Source: Neorhizobium alkalisoli (GTDB lineage Bacteria; Pseudomonadota; Alphaproteobacteria; Rhizobiales; Rhizobiaceae). From it: a stretch of DNA of 64,000 nucleotides. Shown here piece after piece: positions 35,745 to 43,641 of the stretch. Both the position numbers and the translations under genes were made by a program. The notes below the pieces were generated by a model, which did no database searches, was not told the DNA's origin, and saw only the letters and a list, made by a program, of their open reading frames with translations. The DNA lies in assembly GCF_007829835.1 (NCBI RefSeq), contig NZ_VIWP01000012.1, positions 1-64,000 on the forward strand. The letters are read 5' to 3'. Numbering within the stretch: the first letter of the stretch is position 1; the number at the start of each line of letters is the position of its first letter.

Positions 35745-36407
35745 ATGCGGCTACTCATTGTCGAAGACGACAAGATACTTGGGTCGTCTTTGAAACGTGC
35801 CTTCGAGAAGCATGCCTACGGGGCCGACTGGTTCCGTGAGGGGCGCTCGGCGATCGAGGCCCTGCGCGATAGCGACTATGCCGCGATCGTGCTCGACGTG
35901 AACCTGCCGGGAGGTTCGGGGCTGGAGATCGCAAGCAAGCTGCGACAGCAGGGAAACGATATCCCAATCCTCATGCTGACGGCTCTGGATGGCATCCGTG
36001 ATCGAGTCGCTGGTCTCGATCAGGGTGCTGACGATTATCTGACAAAGCCTTTTGATCTCGATGAGCTTCTGGCCCGTATCCGCGCGCTTTTACGGCGGCG
36101 GCAGGGGCGGGGTGAGACGGTTCTCCGCTGCGGCGAGGTCGAGCTCGATCCTTCTGCGATGGTGGCCCGAAAGTCGGGACAGCAGTTGCATCTGCCGGCC
36201 AAGGAATTTCATCTGCTGCGGCTGCTGATGGAGCGCAGCGGCCGCTATGTCACCAAGGCTGATATTGAATATGCGCTTTACGACCTTAGTGCCTCGGTCG
36301 AAAGCAACACGATCGAGGTGACGATCTACAGTCTGCGCAAGAAACTCGGTTCCGATTTTATACGCTCGATCCGCGGTGTCGGATATATGGTCGACCGTAC
36401 GCCATGA
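35745..36407 (+). CDS. OmpR-type response regulator
   Basis: The 220-residue protein has a receiver domain with acidic pocket EDD at 7-9, phospho-acceptor Asp51 (VLDVNLPG) and the TKPFD loop. A winged-helix output domain follows with RYVTKADIEYALYDL and NTIEVTIYSLRKKLGS. Its stop overlaps the histidine-kinase start by 4 nt. The nearest downstream genes are the seven-gene biosynthetic operon, 89 bp after the kinase, which makes that operon a candidate target. This link is inference. Confidence 0.95.
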   Translation: MRLLIVEDDKILGSSLKRAFEKHAYGADWFREGRSAIEALRDSDYAAIVLDVNLPGGSGLEIASKLRQQGNDIPILMLTALDGIRDRVAGLDQGADDYLTKPFDLDELLARIRALLRRRQGRGETVLRCGEVELDPSAMVARKSGQQLHLPAKEFHLLRLLMERSGRYVTKADIEYALYDLSASVESNTIEVTIYSLRKKLGSDFIRSIRGVGYMVDRTP

Positions 36408-37771
36408 CGCTTAGCCAACGGCTCTTTCTCCGGATTCTTCCGACAATCATCGTGACGATCGCCATCATCGGCTTTTTCGCCTACCGCAGCGCCACCCGCG
36501 AAATCGACAATATCTATGACGCGCAGCTGATCAATGACGCCAACGTCCTGTGGTCTCTGCTCAGGCGCCCGTTGACCACGTCCGAGCCGCGGCCGGAAAT
36601 CCGGGTTCCCGATCTCGATTTCACCATGGGCAACCAGCTGGCGATCAACGACGAGGCTGATGATTACGCTGACGCACATTCTTATCGCGCCTGGCGTGGC
36701 AATGTTCTTGCACTGGAAAGCAGCAATGCTTTTCCATCCAATTCGAAACAGTTCAAGGCCGGCTTCAGCGATGTTGTATTCGATGGTGAGTCCTGGCGGG
36801 TCTATTCACTGACCATTCCGGAAACGGATGTCACCGTCGAGGTGGCCGAGAACATTCAACTACGCGAAACCCTTGTCGGCAATATCCTGACCAATCTCTC
36901 CTTGCCGCTGCTGATCCTCATCCCTGTGATCGCGCTGATCACCTGGCTTGCGATCGGTGACGGGCTGAGTGCCATACGCCATCTTGTCCTACAGATTCGC
37001 AGTCGTAATCCCGAGGATCTTGCGCGCATTCCCAACGCCGCTTTGCCGGGAGACCTCGTGCCTTTGGTCGGCTCGCTCAATGTCCTTCTGCTTAAGCTTG
37101 AACGGTCACTGGCCGCAGAGCGTCAGTTTTCCGATCTTGCGGCGCATCAGCTGCGCACCCCCCAGGCCGGAACCAAGCTTCTTCTCCAGCTTCTGCAGCG
37201 ATCCGACAGTGAGGAAGAGCGGAGAGCTTTGATTGCCGACCTGACGGCCAGCAACGAACGCGCCATGCATCTCATCGAGCAGCTGTTGCGGCTATCACGG
37301 ATTGGGCACCAGACCATAAGGCTTGAGCGGATCACCTTGAACGATCTCGTTGCGGGGGAGTTGGCGGGTTTCGGTCCGACGTTGTCGAATCGCGGTTTTC
37401 GCGTGGACCTTGCGGAAAACGGGCAAGCATTGGTGATGACGGATCGCGCATTGCTCAGTATCATGATCGACAATATTCTCGACAATGCGATCAAGTATTC
37501 GCCGGACCCGGGTGAAATCGCGATCGGAATAACGCAGTCCGCCAGAGGCTGGGTGCTGTCGATAAGCGATCACGGCCCAGGAATCGCGCCGGAGCTGCGG
37601 GCCGCGGCCTTCCAGAAATTCAATCGACTGGATGCCGCAGATAGCGAGGGAGCCGGCCTCGGTCTCGCGATCGTGGCGGACATTGCCTATCGACTCGGCA
37701 TAGAGATTCGCCTGGAAACACCGGAATGGGGTCATGGTCTCAGGGTCGATCTGGAAATTTCTGCCGCTTGA
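36404..37771 (+). CDS. Sensor histidine kinase (TctE/QseC-like)
   Basis: The 455-residue kinase has two spans (about 10-27 and 165-185) around a periplasmic domain of about 140 residues. Next comes the phospho-acceptor box AAHQLRTPQA with His248, then the ATP-binding boxes DNILDNAIKYSP, DHGPGIAPELR and EGAGLGLAIVAD. The HQLRTP variant is usual for the TctE group, which often senses carboxylates or cations. It pairs with the preceding regulator by an ATGA overlap. Confidence 0.94.
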   Translation: MTLSQRLFLRILPTIIVTIAIIGFFAYRSATREIDNIYDAQLINDANVLWSLLRRPLTTSEPRPEIRVPDLDFTMGNQLAINDEADDYADAHSYRAWRGNVLALESSNAFPSNSKQFKAGFSDVVFDGESWRVYSLTIPETDVTVEVAENIQLRETLVGNILTNLSLPLLILIPVIALITWLAIGDGLSAIRHLVLQIRSRNPEDLARIPNAALPGDLVPLVGSLNVLLLKLERSLAAERQFSDLAAHQLRTPQAGTKLLLQLLQRSDSEEERRALIADLTASNERAMHLIEQLLRLSRIGHQTIRLERITLNDLVAGELAGFGPTLSNRGFRVDLAENGQALVMTDRALLSIMIDNILDNAIKYSPDPGEIAIGITQSARGWVLSISDHGPGIAPELRAAAFQKFNRLDAADSEGAGLGLAIVADIAYRLGIEIRLETPEWGHGLRVDLEISAA

Positions 37772-37859
37772 CGCCCGATTTCAGTTTGGCTTCATCTTCG
37801 CCTAATCCTGCCCTCAGCCGACGCAGCTAGATGTTCTCCCGCAGGACGGAGAACATTCC

Positions 37860-38543
37860 ATGCATGCATTTTGTGATTTCGACGGAACAATCGCCGTTGA
37901 GGACGTGACCGACGCGGTTCTGGATCAGCTCGCCTCTCCGCAATGGCACGAATTCGAAGAAGCGTGGGCCGCGGGCGAGATCACTGCCGCAGAATGCATG
38001 CGCGCGCAGATCCCGCTGATCGACGCGACGCCGCAGCAGCTCAACGCCTTGCTGAACACGATGAAGATCGATGCCGGCTTCGTGGACTTTGTCCATTTCT
38101 GCCGCAGCAACGAGATCGGCATCACCATCGTCAGCGACGGCGTCGATCGCTTCATCAGCCGCGTCCTTGCGAACCATGGGATAACCGGTCTCGAGATCAT
38201 CGCCAATCGCATGTCCTATTCCGTGTCGAGCCAGGGGTGTCGCTACCGTCTCGATACTCCATACGCCAGCACCGGCTGCCCCCCCGGTGCTGGCGTATGC
38301 AAATGCCGCATCGTCAGGATGCCGGAAGATCATTTCTATGTCGGCGACGGGCGCAGTGATTTCTGCGTCTCGCACCAGGCGTCCATCGTCTTCGCCAAAG
38401 CGAAACTCGAAGCCTACTGCCAGCAGCAGGCCATTCCCTTCATCCCCTACGAGGGTTTTGCCGAGGTTCAGCGAACCGTCGCCATGCTCCTCGACGATCC
38501 GGCCCGTCGGGTGTCCGTCTCCCGGCTGGCCAGAACCGCATAA
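37860..38543 (+). CDS. HAD-IB phosphatase (MtnX-like)
   Basis: The 227-residue enzyme has the HAD motifs: CDFDGTI with Asp6 and Asp8, TIVSDG as motif II and YVGDGRSDF as the metal-binding motif IV. A family-specific cysteine block STGCPPGAGVCKC lies near residue 140. The MtnX group removes phosphate from keto-pentose or related phosphates, but methionine-salvage partners are absent here. It is first in a seven-gene operon; the aminotransferase starts 14 bp after it. A strong hairpin lies within the gene. Confidence 0.88.
   Translation: MHAFCDFDGTIAVEDVTDAVLDQLASPQWHEFEEAWAAGEITAAECMRAQIPLIDATPQQLNALLNTMKIDAGFVDFVHFCRSNEIGITIVSDGVDRFISRVLANHGITGLEIIANRMSYSVSSQGCRYRLDTPYASTGCPPGAGVCKCRIVRMPEDHFYVGDGRSDFCVSHQASIVFAKAKLEAYCQQQAIPFIPYEGFAEVQRTVAMLLDDPARRVSVSRLARTA
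38261..38298. repeat. Perfect 15-bp inverted repeat with 8-nt spacer inside the HAD phosphatase gene
   Basis: ATACGCCAGCACCGG at 38261-38275 is the exact reverse complement of 38284-38298, with spacer CTGCCCCC. It spans the codons of the cysteine-rich block. In mRNA it would form a GC-rich hairpin about 245 nt before the stop codon. The stem and spacer lengths equal those of the repeat at 16408-16445 although the sequences differ. It could tune expression within the operon or simply follow from codon choice. Confidence 0.85.
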
Positions 38544-38557
38544 CAAAGGACATCCCT

Positions 38558-39970
38558 ATGAACGCGCATGCAAAGATCGCAGAACAGTTCGAACGCATGA
38601 AATCCGAAGAAGAGCTGCGCAGCCTCGAGGCTGCCTATTGCTCCCATGGTGACACAGTCCACTACACGGAACATCCGAAATTCTTCAACGGCTGTGAGGG
38701 ATCGTTCCTCTTCGACGAAAGCGACACGCCGTTTCTCGATCTGCAGATGTGGTATTCGGCGGTCAATTTCGGTTACCGCAACGAGCGGCTGAATGCCGCC
38801 GCGCATCGCCAGCTGGATCGGCTTCCGCAGGTCGCCTCGCAATATCTGCATCGTGAAAAGGTCGAGCTTGCGACACTGATCGCGCAGGACGCCGAGCGCA
38901 AGTTCGGTCGCAAGGGGCGTGTCCATTTCAATGTCGGCGGTTCGCAGGCGGTTGAGGATTCCCTGAAGCTTGTGCGCAACTATACCGGCGGCAAGAGCCT
39001 GATGTTCGCCTTCGAGGGCGGTTACCACGGCCGCACGCTCGGCGCGACGGCAATCACCTCGTCCTACCGCTATCGCCGCCGCTACGGGCATTTCGGCGAG
39101 CGCGCGCAATTCATCGAGTTCCCCTATCATTTCCGCGGGCCGAAAGGCATGTCGAAGGAAGAGTACGGCCATTATTGCGTCCAGAAATTCGCCCGGCTGT
39201 TCGAGAGCGAATATAATGGCGTCTGGGATCCGAAGGCTGGCAAGTCCGAATATGCCGCCTTCTATATCGAGCCGATCCAGGGCACGGGCGGTTACGTCAT
39301 TCCGCCGATGAACTTCTTCGTCGAACTGAAGAAGGTTCTCGACGAGCATGGCATCCTTCTCGTCGTCGACGAAATCCAGATGGGCGTCTACCGGACCGGC
39401 AAGCTCTGGTCGATCGAACATTTTGGCGTGCAGCCCGACGTGCTCGTTTTCGGCAAGGCCATCACCAATGGTCTCAACCCGCTTTCCGGCATCTGGGCGC
39501 GCGAGGAAATGATCAATCCGACCATCTTCCCGCCCGGCTCCACCCATTCCACCTTCGCAAGCAATCCGATGGGGACGGCTGTTGCGCTTGAAACGCTGAA
39601 AATGGTCGAGGAAGAGGATATTGGCACGTCCGTCATGACAAAGGGTGCGCATTTCCTCGAAGGTCTGAAAGAGCTTCAGTCCAGGCACAAGATCGTCGGT
39701 GAGGTCGATGGCCTTGGTCTCGCCCTGCGCATGGAGATTTGCCAGTCCGACAGCTATACGCCCGACAAGGCGACGCTCGACTGGATGTCCGACGAAGGCA
39801 TGAAGGGCGATCTCATGGTCGACGGCCAGGCTTACGGTCTGGTGCTCGATGTCGGCGGTTACCACAAGAACGTCATCACGCTCGCGCCGAACCTGATGAT
39901 CTCGCATAGCGAAATCGAGCTTGCGATCGAGCTGCTCGACCAGCTCCTGACGCGCGCCGAGCGGAGATAG
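38558..39970 (+). CDS. Class III (PLP) aminotransferase
   Basis: The 470-residue enzyme is of the ornithine/GABA/diaminobutyrate aminotransferase type. The PLP-binding lysine lies in LVFGKAITNG, preceded by the VVDEIQMGVYRTGKLW block and the GGYHGRTLGA loop. It transfers an amino group to or from an omega-amino or aldehyde compound. The specific substrate cannot be read. In this operon it could aminate an aldehyde made after the HAD step or act on an amine. The next gene starts 4 bp after its stop, so translation is coupled. Confidence 0.9.
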   Translation: MNAHAKIAEQFERMKSEEELRSLEAAYCSHGDTVHYTEHPKFFNGCEGSFLFDESDTPFLDLQMWYSAVNFGYRNERLNAAAHRQLDRLPQVASQYLHREKVELATLIAQDAERKFGRKGRVHFNVGGSQAVEDSLKLVRNYTGGKSLMFAFEGGYHGRTLGATAITSSYRYRRRYGHFGERAQFIEFPYHFRGPKGMSKEEYGHYCVQKFARLFESEYNGVWDPKAGKSEYAAFYIEPIQGTGGYVIPPMNFFVELKKVLDEHGILLVVDEIQMGVYRTGKLWSIEHFGVQPDVLVFGKAITNGLNPLSGIWAREEMINPTIFPPGSTHSTFASNPMGTAVALETLKMVEEEDIGTSVMTKGAHFLEGLKELQSRHKIVGEVDGLGLALRMEICQSDSYTPDKATLDWMSDEGMKGDLMVDGQAYGLVLDVGGYHKNVITLAPNLMISHSEIELAIELLDQLLTRAERR

Positions 39971-39974
39971 GCCG

Positions 39975-40928
39975 GTGCAGTTGCTGCTTCTGCATCTTGA
40001 TGATGCGCTGGAGTTGCAACCCGATTTCGTGGGCGCCGCCATGATGGCCGGCGCTCACGAACTCGGCGAAAAGGCCAGTGGCCTCTCGCTGAGGCTCTGG
40101 AGTCGAGGCGGCAGTCTCGATGTTCTTGCGCGACGCCTTGCGGGCCTGCCCGCCGCAGGCTCTACCAGGCCAAGGCTCTGCTTCATGGGGTCCGGCGATT
40201 TTCATCATGTCACCGCCCTCCTCATTGCCGAGGCGCTGGCCGGTTTCGACCGGCGCGCCACGGTAATCCATATCGATAACCATCCCGACTGGGTCCGTTT
40301 CAGCGGCGGGCTTCACTGCGGCTCCTGGGTAAATGCGGCAATCGCACATTCACTGGTCGACAAGGTGATCACGCTCGGCGTTTGCAGCGACGATCTCACC
40401 TCACCGGAGCGCAAGGGCGCCAATCTGGACATGCTGGTAAGCGGCAAGCTCGAACTCTATCCTTATGCGCATGCCCCAAGCCGCGTGCGCGGACGGTTCG
40501 GCAGCGGCGTGAGCTTTTCGCAGGTTGGTCAGGAAATTCACTGGGCCTGTATGTCGATGCTCGGTGAGGAGAATTTTCTTGATCTCCTCCTGAGCCGGAT
40601 CAAGACCGAGCTTGTCTACATCACCATCGACAAGGATTGCCTTTCGCTTGCCGACGCGGTCACGAACTGGGATCAGGGCGCGCTTCGCCTGCCTTACGTG
40701 CTGCGGCTCGTCAGGGAGATCGGCGCCCGCCACCGGATCATTGGCGCCGACGTCACGGGTGACTATTCGCAGCCGCGTTACGGCGGATCGCTCGCGACGC
40801 GGATGCTGAAGCGGGCCGAGATCATCATCGACCAGCCATCGCGGCGGCAGGACATGGCCGCTGCCCGCAATATCAACAGCGCCGCCAACCACGCCCTGCT
40901 CGAAGTCCTGTCGGAGGTTCTATCATGA
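39975..40928 (+). CDS. Arginase/ureohydrolase-fold protein
   Basis: The 317-residue protein lacks strong overall similarity to named arginases but keeps the metal-site pattern. His77/His78 (GDFHHVT) match the GGDH motif, Asp101-His103-Asp105 (DNHPD) match DAHxD, and Asp219-Asp221 (IDKDC) match DxD. It should therefore bind a two-metal centre and hydrolyse a guanidino, amidino or related C-N group. The start is a GTG 4 bp after the aminotransferase stop. An arginase-like enzyme beside an aminotransferase suggests an amino- or guanidino-bearing intermediate; the actual substrate is unknown. Confidence 0.75.
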   Translation: MQLLLLHLDDALELQPDFVGAAMMAGAHELGEKASGLSLRLWSRGGSLDVLARRLAGLPAAGSTRPRLCFMGSGDFHHVTALLIAEALAGFDRRATVIHIDNHPDWVRFSGGLHCGSWVNAAIAHSLVDKVITLGVCSDDLTSPERKGANLDMLVSGKLELYPYAHAPSRVRGRFGSGVSFSQVGQEIHWACMSMLGEENFLDLLLSRIKTELVYITIDKDCLSLADAVTNWDQGALRLPYVLRLVREIGARHRIIGADVTGDYSQPRYGGSLATRMLKRAEIIIDQPSRRQDMAAARNINSAANHALLEVLSEVLS

Positions 40929-41269
40929 GCTCGCATGCTCTTGCCTTCCTGACGATCGCATTCTGTATCGCGACCGAGGCGGCCCGTGAACTCTGCTTCA
41001 AATACGCCGCGACCCGGCCGGGGAGATCCTTCATAGCTGTGCCAGCGACCTGGGCGGGGATCCTGTTCTGGGGTGTCGAGCTTTTGGCCTGGACCACGGT
41101 TCTCGCTGTGTTGCCATTGTCGATCGCCTTCCCGCTGATGGCGCTGAGTTACGCCTGCATCGCCATCGCGGCGGCCTTTCTCTTCGGGGAGATGGTTGAT
41201 ACCCGCCGCATGCTGGGGATTGCCCTTGTTGCAGGCGGTGTTGTTTGTGTCGGAGTGAGCGGGTTATGA
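40925..41269 (+). CDS. Small four-span SMR/EamA-type membrane protein (subunit A)
   Basis: The 114-residue protein has four transmembrane helices with the SMR-like end FLFGEMVDTRRMLGIALVAGGVV. An acidic residue lies in the first span (IATEAARE). ATGA overlaps join it to the arginase-like gene before and the hydrolase after. A second protein of the same type closes the operon. The pairing of one ~110- and one ~130-residue subunit recalls ArnE/ArnF, which flip aminoarabinose-lipid. Drug export by a paired SMR is the alternative. Confidence 0.75.
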   Translation: MSSHALAFLTIAFCIATEAARELCFKYAATRPGRSFIAVPATWAGILFWGVELLAWTTVLAVLPLSIAFPLMALSYACIAIAAAFLFGEMVDTRRMLGIALVAGGVVCVGVSGL

Positions 41270-42078
41270 CGGACGGCGCTCCCATCATTTTCGAGGAGGG
41301 CACGAATGGCCGCGGCATTCTCCTCGTCCACGGTCTGACCGGTGCCCCGGCCGAGATGCGGCTTGTGGCAAGGCATCTCAACCGGCGCGGATACAGCGTC
41401 TTTGCCCCGCTCCTCGCCGGCCATGGCCGGGATGCAGACACGCTTCGCCGTACCCGCTGGGAGGATTGGCTAGAGAGCGTCCATGAGGCGCGCGCCAGTT
41501 TTGCCAGCCGGGTCGATACGGTCTTTGCTGCCGGCATCTGCGTCGGCGGCAAGCTTGCCATGATGGCCGCTGCGGATGCGCCGGGGACCATTCGGGCCAC
41601 GGCCATCTACTCGCCCTGCTTTCACTATGACGGTTGGGAAGTGCCGCGCTATTACCCTCTGCTTTCGGCCAATCTCTGGTGGCTCTCGCGCCTTTCCCTT
41701 CTCGGAAGGCTCAATTTTCGCGAGAACGCTTCGCTCGGCATCAAGGATGAGCGGATGCGTCGGCTGATCGCCGGCATGGATGCCGACGGCGTGCTGGAAA
41801 GCTTTCCCGCTGCCGCGCTTTTCGAAATGTACGAGCTAGGCCGACGGCTCAAGTCGCGCCTGCCGTCCATGACAACGCCGACGCTGATCGTCCATTCGCG
41901 TGAAGATGATCTGAGCGGGCCTGCGCACGCCCGTTATATCGCCGCTCATATCGGCGGGCGCAGCCGTCTCCACTGGCTGAATGACAGCTATCACATGATC
42001 CACGTCGACAGGCAGCGTCACCTGGTGGCCGAGTTTACTGCCGATTTTTTTGAGGCTGAATATGCTGCAAAATCTTAA
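41266..42078 (+). CDS. Alpha/beta hydrolase with cysteine in the nucleophile position
   Basis: The 270-residue protein has the hydrolase fold. The oxyanion turn LLVHGLTGAP is followed by a nucleophile elbow reading AAGICVGGKLAM, with Cys92 where esterases have Ser, acid candidates Asp214/Asp215 in HSREDDL and His243 or His246 in SYHMIH. A cysteine there is known in dienelactone hydrolases and some acyltransferases, so acyl transfer or thioester hydrolysis is possible. No signal peptide is seen. It overlaps the SMR gene by 4 nt and the acyltransferase by 17 nt. Confidence 0.8.
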   Translation: MTDGAPIIFEEGTNGRGILLVHGLTGAPAEMRLVARHLNRRGYSVFAPLLAGHGRDADTLRRTRWEDWLESVHEARASFASRVDTVFAAGICVGGKLAMMAAADAPGTIRATAIYSPCFHYDGWEVPRYYPLLSANLWWLSRLSLLGRLNFRENASLGIKDERMRRLIAGMDADGVLESFPAAALFEMYELGRRLKSRLPSMTTPTLIVHSREDDLSGPAHARYIAAHIGGRSRLHWLNDSYHMIHVDRQRHLVAEFTADFFEAEYAAKS

Positions 42079-43234
42079 GATCCGGCCGACCGGCCGCCGC
42101 GATGCAATCGACCGATCCGGTTTCCATGTGAGCGTCCATGAAAGCCTCGATGCCGTCGGTCGCAGCGACTGGGACGATTGCTTTCCCGAGTGCCTGGAAG
42201 GTTATGACTATCTGATGGCCGTCGAAAATGCCGGTCTGGAAGGGTTCAGCTGGCGTTATATCGTCGTGCGGGAGGACGATGCCGTCGTCGCTGCCATGCC
42301 GGCCTTCGTCTGCCGCTACGCGCTTGAAACCACGCTGCCGCGCGGCCGGCTGCATCACGTGATCGAATGCGTGCGCACCGTTGCACCCGGTTTTCTGAAG
42401 CTGAGCCTTGCATGCCTGGGTTCGCCTTGCACGGAGAATGGCGTGATCGGTATCCATCCTTCGCTTGCAGCGGATAAGCGCGGCCCGGCGATGGCGGCGC
42501 TGATCTCCGGTTTCGAGGCGGCGGCCATTGCCGAAGGCTGCAATCTTCTGGCCTTCAAGGATATGCCGCTGCCGCTTGATCCGGAGTTTGCGGCAATTCT
42601 GGAGGTTCGCGGTTACGTCGATACCGGCGGAATGCCGACCGCCTGGCGCGATATCGATTTCGTCAGCATAGACGATTATCTCGGCAGGCTTTCGGCCGGC
42701 ACACGCAAGGATATGCGGCGCAAGCTGAAGGCCGCCGAAAGTGTCACGGTCGAGAGGGTTACCGAACTCGGCGCGCTGGAGGACCGGTTCATGGAGCTTT
42801 ACCGGCAGACCCGCGAGCGGAGCGAATGGCAGTTCGAGGATCTGACGGATGCCTATTTCACCGGCATTCTCGAACGCCTGCCCGAAAACGCGTATTGCAC
42901 CGTCTATTCGGTGGATGGCGAAGTGCTGGCCTTCAACCTTCTCCTGCACGACCGCCGGCAGCTGGTCGACAAGTTCTTCTGCATGGATGCCGAGCGTGGC
43001 CGGGCCTACAATCTCTATTATCTCAGCTGGTTCGAGAACCTGCGTTATTGCCTCGAACATGGGCTGTGCCGCTATCAGAGCGGTCAGGCCTATTACGGCA
43101 ACAAGGTCAGGCTCGGTAGCCGGCTCACCGCGAACGCGATGTTCTTCCGCCACACCAATTCCCTCGTCCATGCCTTCCTGAAACGCATCGCGCCGCTTCT
43201 TGCCGGCGATGACGGACAGGGCATCCCGTCATGA
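42062..43234 (+). CDS. GNAT/FemAB-like acyltransferase
   Basis: The 390-residue protein resembles the double-GNAT FemAB-type group (PF13480 or the PF04339 peptidogalycan-like family). The core AGTRKDMRRKLKAAE followed by the LLLHDRRQLVDKFFCMDAER segment and the YQSGQAYYGNKVRLG end is typical. Such enzymes transfer aminoacyl or acyl groups to amines, for example in cell-wall or lipid modification. The ATG at 42062 lies inside the hydrolase gene; a second ATG at 42050 is in frame. It is followed by the second SMR-type gene with an ATGA overlap. Confidence 0.78.
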   Translation: MLQNLKIRPTGRRDAIDRSGFHVSVHESLDAVGRSDWDDCFPECLEGYDYLMAVENAGLEGFSWRYIVVREDDAVVAAMPAFVCRYALETTLPRGRLHHVIECVRTVAPGFLKLSLACLGSPCTENGVIGIHPSLAADKRGPAMAALISGFEAAAIAEGCNLLAFKDMPLPLDPEFAAILEVRGYVDTGGMPTAWRDIDFVSIDDYLGRLSAGTRKDMRRKLKAAESVTVERVTELGALEDRFMELYRQTRERSEWQFEDLTDAYFTGILERLPENAYCTVYSVDGEVLAFNLLLHDRRQLVDKFFCMDAERGRAYNLYYLSWFENLRYCLEHGLCRYQSGQAYYGNKVRLGSRLTANAMFFRHTNSLVHAFLKRIAPLLAGDDGQGIPS

Positions 43235-43641
43235 AGTCGATGCGTGCGGCCTGGCTGCTTGTGCCAATCCTCAATGCCCTGCAGCAGATATTCCTGAAGC
43301 AGAGCGCATCGGCTCTTGCGGGCGCACCCGGTGGCTGGCTGGACGCACTTTTCACCTCGCCATGGTTCGCACTTGCGATAGCCGCCGAGATCGCCTGTTT
43401 CGGCATCTGGATGACGGTGCTCGCAGAGATGGACCTGAGCGCCGCCTTTCCGCTCTCGGCCATCAGCTATGTGCTGATCATGGGCATTGCGTGGTTCGTC
43501 TATGGCGAGCCGGTCACCTGGCTTGAGATGGTGGGGAGCGCGCTTATCCTGGCAGGCGTCTGGTGCATCGCGGGAGCCATGCCGGCCGACAGAGACACAA
43601 GCCCTTCGACCTCTGTCGAAGGACGGGACATCAGAACCTGA
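43231..43641 (+). CDS. Small four-span SMR/EamA-type membrane protein (subunit B)
   Basis: The 136-residue protein has four spans with LLVPILNALQQIFLKQSAS in the first and WFVYGEPVTWLEMVGSALI in the last. It is the larger partner of the 114-residue protein earlier in the operon. A short hydrophilic tail follows span 4. The two would make a heterodimer like ArnE/ArnF or EbrA/EbrB. Its last 11 nt overlap the end of the convergent MipA gene. Confidence 0.75.
   Translation: MKSMRAAWLLVPILNALQQIFLKQSASALAGAPGGWLDALFTSPWFALAIAAEIACFGIWMTVLAEMDLSAAFPLSAISYVLIMGIAWFVYGEPVTWLEMVGSALILAGVWCIAGAMPADRDTSPSTSVEGRDIRT

Noticed and set aside
38468..40042. 524-codon minus-strand open frame opposite the class III aminotransferase
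   Set aside because: High-GC codon bias leaves the complementary frame open. The antisense translation has no family motif and the plus-strand gene is conserved with a PLP lysine.
42035..43171. 378-codon minus-strand open frame opposite the GNAT-like acyltransferase
   Set aside because: Composition shadow; it would cover most of a tight sense operon and shows no family features.
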